A DNA stretch of 8,499 nucleotides. It comes from DASVRA01 sp036388855 (GTDB lineage: Bacteria > Pseudomonadota > Alphaproteobacteria > Caulobacterales > Caulobacteraceae). The notes beneath the pieces were generated by a model. It worked only from the letters and a program-made list of their open reading frames with translations. It did no database searches and was not told where the DNA came from. Every line of letters begins with the position of its first letter. The first letter of the stretch is position 1. The position numbers and the translations under genes are program-made. The stretch lies in NCBI GenBank assembly GCA_036388855.1, contig DASVRA010000032.1:1-8499 (forward strand), written 5' to 3'. This document shows positions 6,971 to 8,499 of the stretch, piece after piece.

Positions 6971-7849
6971 ATGTTCCGCAAGGCCATCCTCATCGCGCCG
7001 CTCCTGGGGGCCGCCGCCCTGGCCGGGCAGGCGCACGCGCATGCCGGGGCGGGCGAAAAGGACATCGCGCGCCAGACGGCGCTCGGCGGCTCCTGCGTGG
7101 GCTGCGACCTCTCGGGCAAGAAGCTGGTCGGGGCGGTCATCTCCGGCGGCAACTTCACCCGCGCAGTGCTGGTCTCCGCCGACCTGCGTCACGCCACCGT
7201 CCGCTCAACGTCGTTCGTCGGCTCGGACTTCAGCCGGGCGGACCTGCGCAGCGCCACCATCCTGGACGGGAACTTCACCAAGGCGGTGTTCGCCAAGGCG
7301 CGGCTGGAAGGGATCGAGGCGCCGGGGGCCCAGTTCTCCTTCGCCGACTTTACCGGCGCCAACCTGAACGCGGCCGAGCTGCCCGGCGCCAACTTCACCA
7401 AAGGCGTCCTGTCGCACGCCTCGCTGAACAGCGCGGAGATGCAGGGGGTCAACCTCTCCTTCGCCGACGCCACCGCCGCCTCGTTCAACGGCGCGGAGCT
7501 GACCGGCGCCCAAATGACCAAGGGAAACTTCGTCAGGGCGTCGTTCCGTAGCGCCGACATGACGGGCGCGAACCTCGCCTTCGCCGACTTCACCGGGGCG
7601 GACATGCGGGGGGCAGACCTTTCCTACGCCCAGATCGCGGGGGCGAACTTCTCCGGCGCCCGCATGACCCAGGACCAGCTGGACGAGGCCTGCGGCGACA
7701 GCCGCACGGTGCTGCCGCGGGGGCTGGTGGCCAAGGGCTGCGGCGGGCGCACGGTCCACATCCGGATTCCCGAGATCAACGTGCGGGTCCGGGTGCCGAT
7801 GTCGCCCAAGCCCCCTGCCCCGCCCAAGCCGCCCCGCCCGCCGGGTTAA
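6971..7849 (+). CDS. exported pentapeptide-repeat protein with 40-residue super-repeat and Pro-rich tail (292 aa)
   Basis: The ATG at 6971 starts a signal peptide (MFRKAILIAPLLGAAALAGQAHA, cut near residue 23). The same frame is open further upstream but there runs through kinase code. CVGC (C42, C45) precedes the repeat domain, which covers about residues 46-233 and should form nine or so coils of right-handed beta-helix. From residue 61 the repeats are organised in exact 40-residue units beginning NFTRA (61), NFTKA (101), NFTKG (141) and QMTKG (181), with a partial unit at 221. After the repeats comes the cap EACGDSRTVLP...KGC (C241, C257), closely matching the C-terminus of the pentapeptide protein at 2043. 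Unlike that protein it continues with alternating hydrophobic/basic residues (VHIRIPEINVRVRVP, 262-276) and a tail of Pro-Lys/Arg repeats (279-291). Function is unknown; an envelope location is likely. It lies 64 bases after the kinase gene on the same strand, so it may be transcribed with the operon. Confidence 0.9.
   Translation: MFRKAILIAPLLGAAALAGQAHAHAGAGEKDIARQTALGGSCVGCDLSGKKLVGAVISGGNFTRAVLVSADLRHATVRSTSFVGSDFSRADLRSATILDGNFTKAVFAKARLEGIEAPGAQFSFADFTGANLNAAELPGANFTKGVLSHASLNSAEMQGVNLSFADATAASFNGAELTGAQMTKGNFVRASFRSADMTGANLAFADFTGADMRGADLSYAQIAGANFSGARMTQDQLDEACGDSRTVLPRGLVAKGCGGRTVHIRIPEINVRVRVPMSPKPPAPPKPPRPPG
7151..7630 (+). repeat. four tandem 120-bp coding repeats (degenerate) in the pentapeptide gene
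   Basis: Unit starts fall at 7151, 7271, 7391 and 7511, exactly 120 bases apart, with a fifth partial unit at 7631. The first three open with the nearly identical string AACTTCACC(C/A)(G/A), and an NLSFA-like pentapeptide recurs at the same offset in units 2 to 4. Each unit is eight pentapeptides, equal to two coils of a square beta-helix. Confidence 0.8.
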
Positions 7850-7852
7850 CCC
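7843..7852. other. 10-bp palindrome carrying both convergent stop codons
   Basis: GGGTTAACCC is a perfect palindrome. Its centre TTAA supplies TAA to the plus-strand pentapeptide gene (7847-7849) and TAA to the minus-strand aspS (7848-7846). No T-tailed terminator hairpin is visible beside it; a short CCC-TTCG-GGG hairpin at 7850-7859 is the only other structure. Confidence 0.7.
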
Positions 7853-8499
7853 TTCGGGGGCAGGTTCAGGCGAATGTGCAGCTCTTTCAGCTGCTTCTCC
7901 CGGACTTCTGACGGCGCTTGCATGAGCAGGTCCTGGCCCTGCTGGTTCAGGGGGAAGGCGATGACCTCGCGGATGTTCTCCTGGCCGGCCAGCAGCATGA
8001 CGATGCGGTCCACGCCCGGCGCCAGGCCCCCGTGCGGCGGGGCGCCGTAGCGGAAGGCGTTGAGCATGCCCGCGAAGTTGGTCTCGACCTCCTCGCGGGT
8101 GTAGCCGGCGATCTCGAAGGCGCGGATCATGATGTCGGGGCGGTGGTTCCGGATGGCGCCCGAGCACAGCTCCACGCCGTTGCAGACGATGTCGTACTGG
8201 TAGGCCAGGATGTCGAGCGGATCCTGGGTGTTCAGCGCCTCCAGCTCGCCCTGCGGCATGCTGAAGGGGTTGTGGCTGAAGTCCACCCGCTTCTCGTCCT
8301 CGTTCCACTCGTACATCGGGAAGTCGACGATCCAGCAGAAGCGGAACTCGCCTTCCGCGACGAGCGACAGCTCGGTCCCAAGCTTGGTCCGAGCCGAACC
8401 TGCGAAGCGGTAGAAGGTCTTGGGATCGCCCCCCAGGAAGAAGGCGGCGTCGCCGACCTTCAGGCCGAGCTGGTCGCGGATGGCCGCGGTGCGCTCCGG
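7846..8499 (-). CDS. aspS: aspartyl-tRNA synthetase, C-terminal part
   Basis: The minus-strand frame is open from the right edge to the TAA at 7848-7846, giving 217 residues without the start. The enzyme charges tRNA-Asp with aspartate in the cytoplasm. Visible class II synthetase features include FCWIVDFPMYEWNE, the HNPFSMP segment, the substrate-pocket stretch GVELCSGAIRNHRP, and motif 3 at about fragment residues 156-170 (HGGLAPGVDRIVMLL, with the conserved Arg). The typical bacterial ending follows: GQENIREVIAFP...QAPSEV and a short tail ELHIRLNLPPKG. The SGAIRNHRP variant and the tail are typical of alphaproteobacterial AspRS. Many such enzymes in bacteria with GatCAB also charge tRNA-Asn, but the tRNA-recognition N-domain that decides this is outside the window. 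The Met at 8316-8314 is internal, not a start, because the homology continues unbroken upstream of it. The gene is convergent with the pentapeptide gene and overlaps it by 4 bases. Confidence 0.97.
   Translation of the reverse strand, partial: PERTAAIRDQLGLKVGDAAFFLGGDPKTFYRFAGSARTKLGTELSLVAEGEFRFCWIVDFPMYEWNEDEKRVDFSHNPFSMPQGELEALNTQDPLDILAYQYDIVCNGVELCSGAIRNHRPDIMIRAFEIAGYTREEVETNFAGMLNAFRYGAPPHGGLAPGVDRIVMLLAGQENIREVIAFPLNQQGQDLLMQAPSEVREKQLKELHIRLNLPPKG

Noticed and set aside
7205..8308. 367-residue minus-strand open frame across aspS and the pentapeptide gene
   Set aside because: It lies in a different frame from aspS and its translation is a frame-shifted shadow, while the aspS frame keeps all synthetase motifs.
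8314..8316. ATG as the start of a short aspS or a separate 156-residue gene
   Set aside because: AspRS homology continues in frame through 8499 without a stop, so this Met is internal.

Overview
The window is about 70% GC with dense, long open frames. It looks like an alphaproteobacterial chromosome, most likely Caulobacterales (Phenylobacterium/Caulobacter type). This placement is inference from protein style: an alphaproteobacterial AspS C-terminus, a NrdJ-like C-terminus, a TonB receptor with a YfiR-family partner, and small secreted pentapeptide proteins. No tRNA, rRNA, CRISPR array, insertion sequence or phage gene was recognised.

Layout, left to right. (1) 1-1983, plus strand: the 3' part of a gene whose C-terminus is clearly that of a vitamin-B12-dependent ribonucleotide reductase (NrdJ). 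The visible part of its reductase barrel is alanine-rich and lacks the expected catalytic Asn-x-Cys-x-Glu motif and the terminal redox cysteines, so it may be a non-catalytic paralogue. (2) 2043-2531, plus: a small exported pentapeptide-repeat protein. (3) 2647-6906, plus: a tight three-gene operon with gaps of 5 and 4 bases. It encodes an outer-membrane TonB-dependent receptor, a periplasmic YfiR-family (DUF4154) protein, and an inner-membrane hybrid histidine kinase with a CHASE8-like periplasmic domain and a C-terminal receiver. (4) 6971-7849, plus: a second, larger exported pentapeptide-repeat protein with a 40-residue super-repeat and a proline-rich tail. (5) 7846-8499, minus: the C-terminal 217 residues of aspartyl-tRNA synthetase. 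It converges on the pentapeptide gene so closely that both stop codons share the bases TTAA.

How they may work together: the operon resembles the YfiB-YfiR-YfiN (TpbB) pathway with its ends exchanged. A TonB receptor stands in for the outer-membrane sensor, and a histidine kinase plus receiver stands in for the diguanylate cyclase. Signal could pass from receptor to YfiR-like protein to kinase across the envelope. The two pentapeptide proteins flanking the operon share one design: signal peptide, CxxC cap, repeats, and a conserved C-terminal cap with two further cysteines. They may therefore belong to the same envelope module. That link rests on position and shared architecture only. The NrdJ-like gene and aspS look like unrelated flanking genes.
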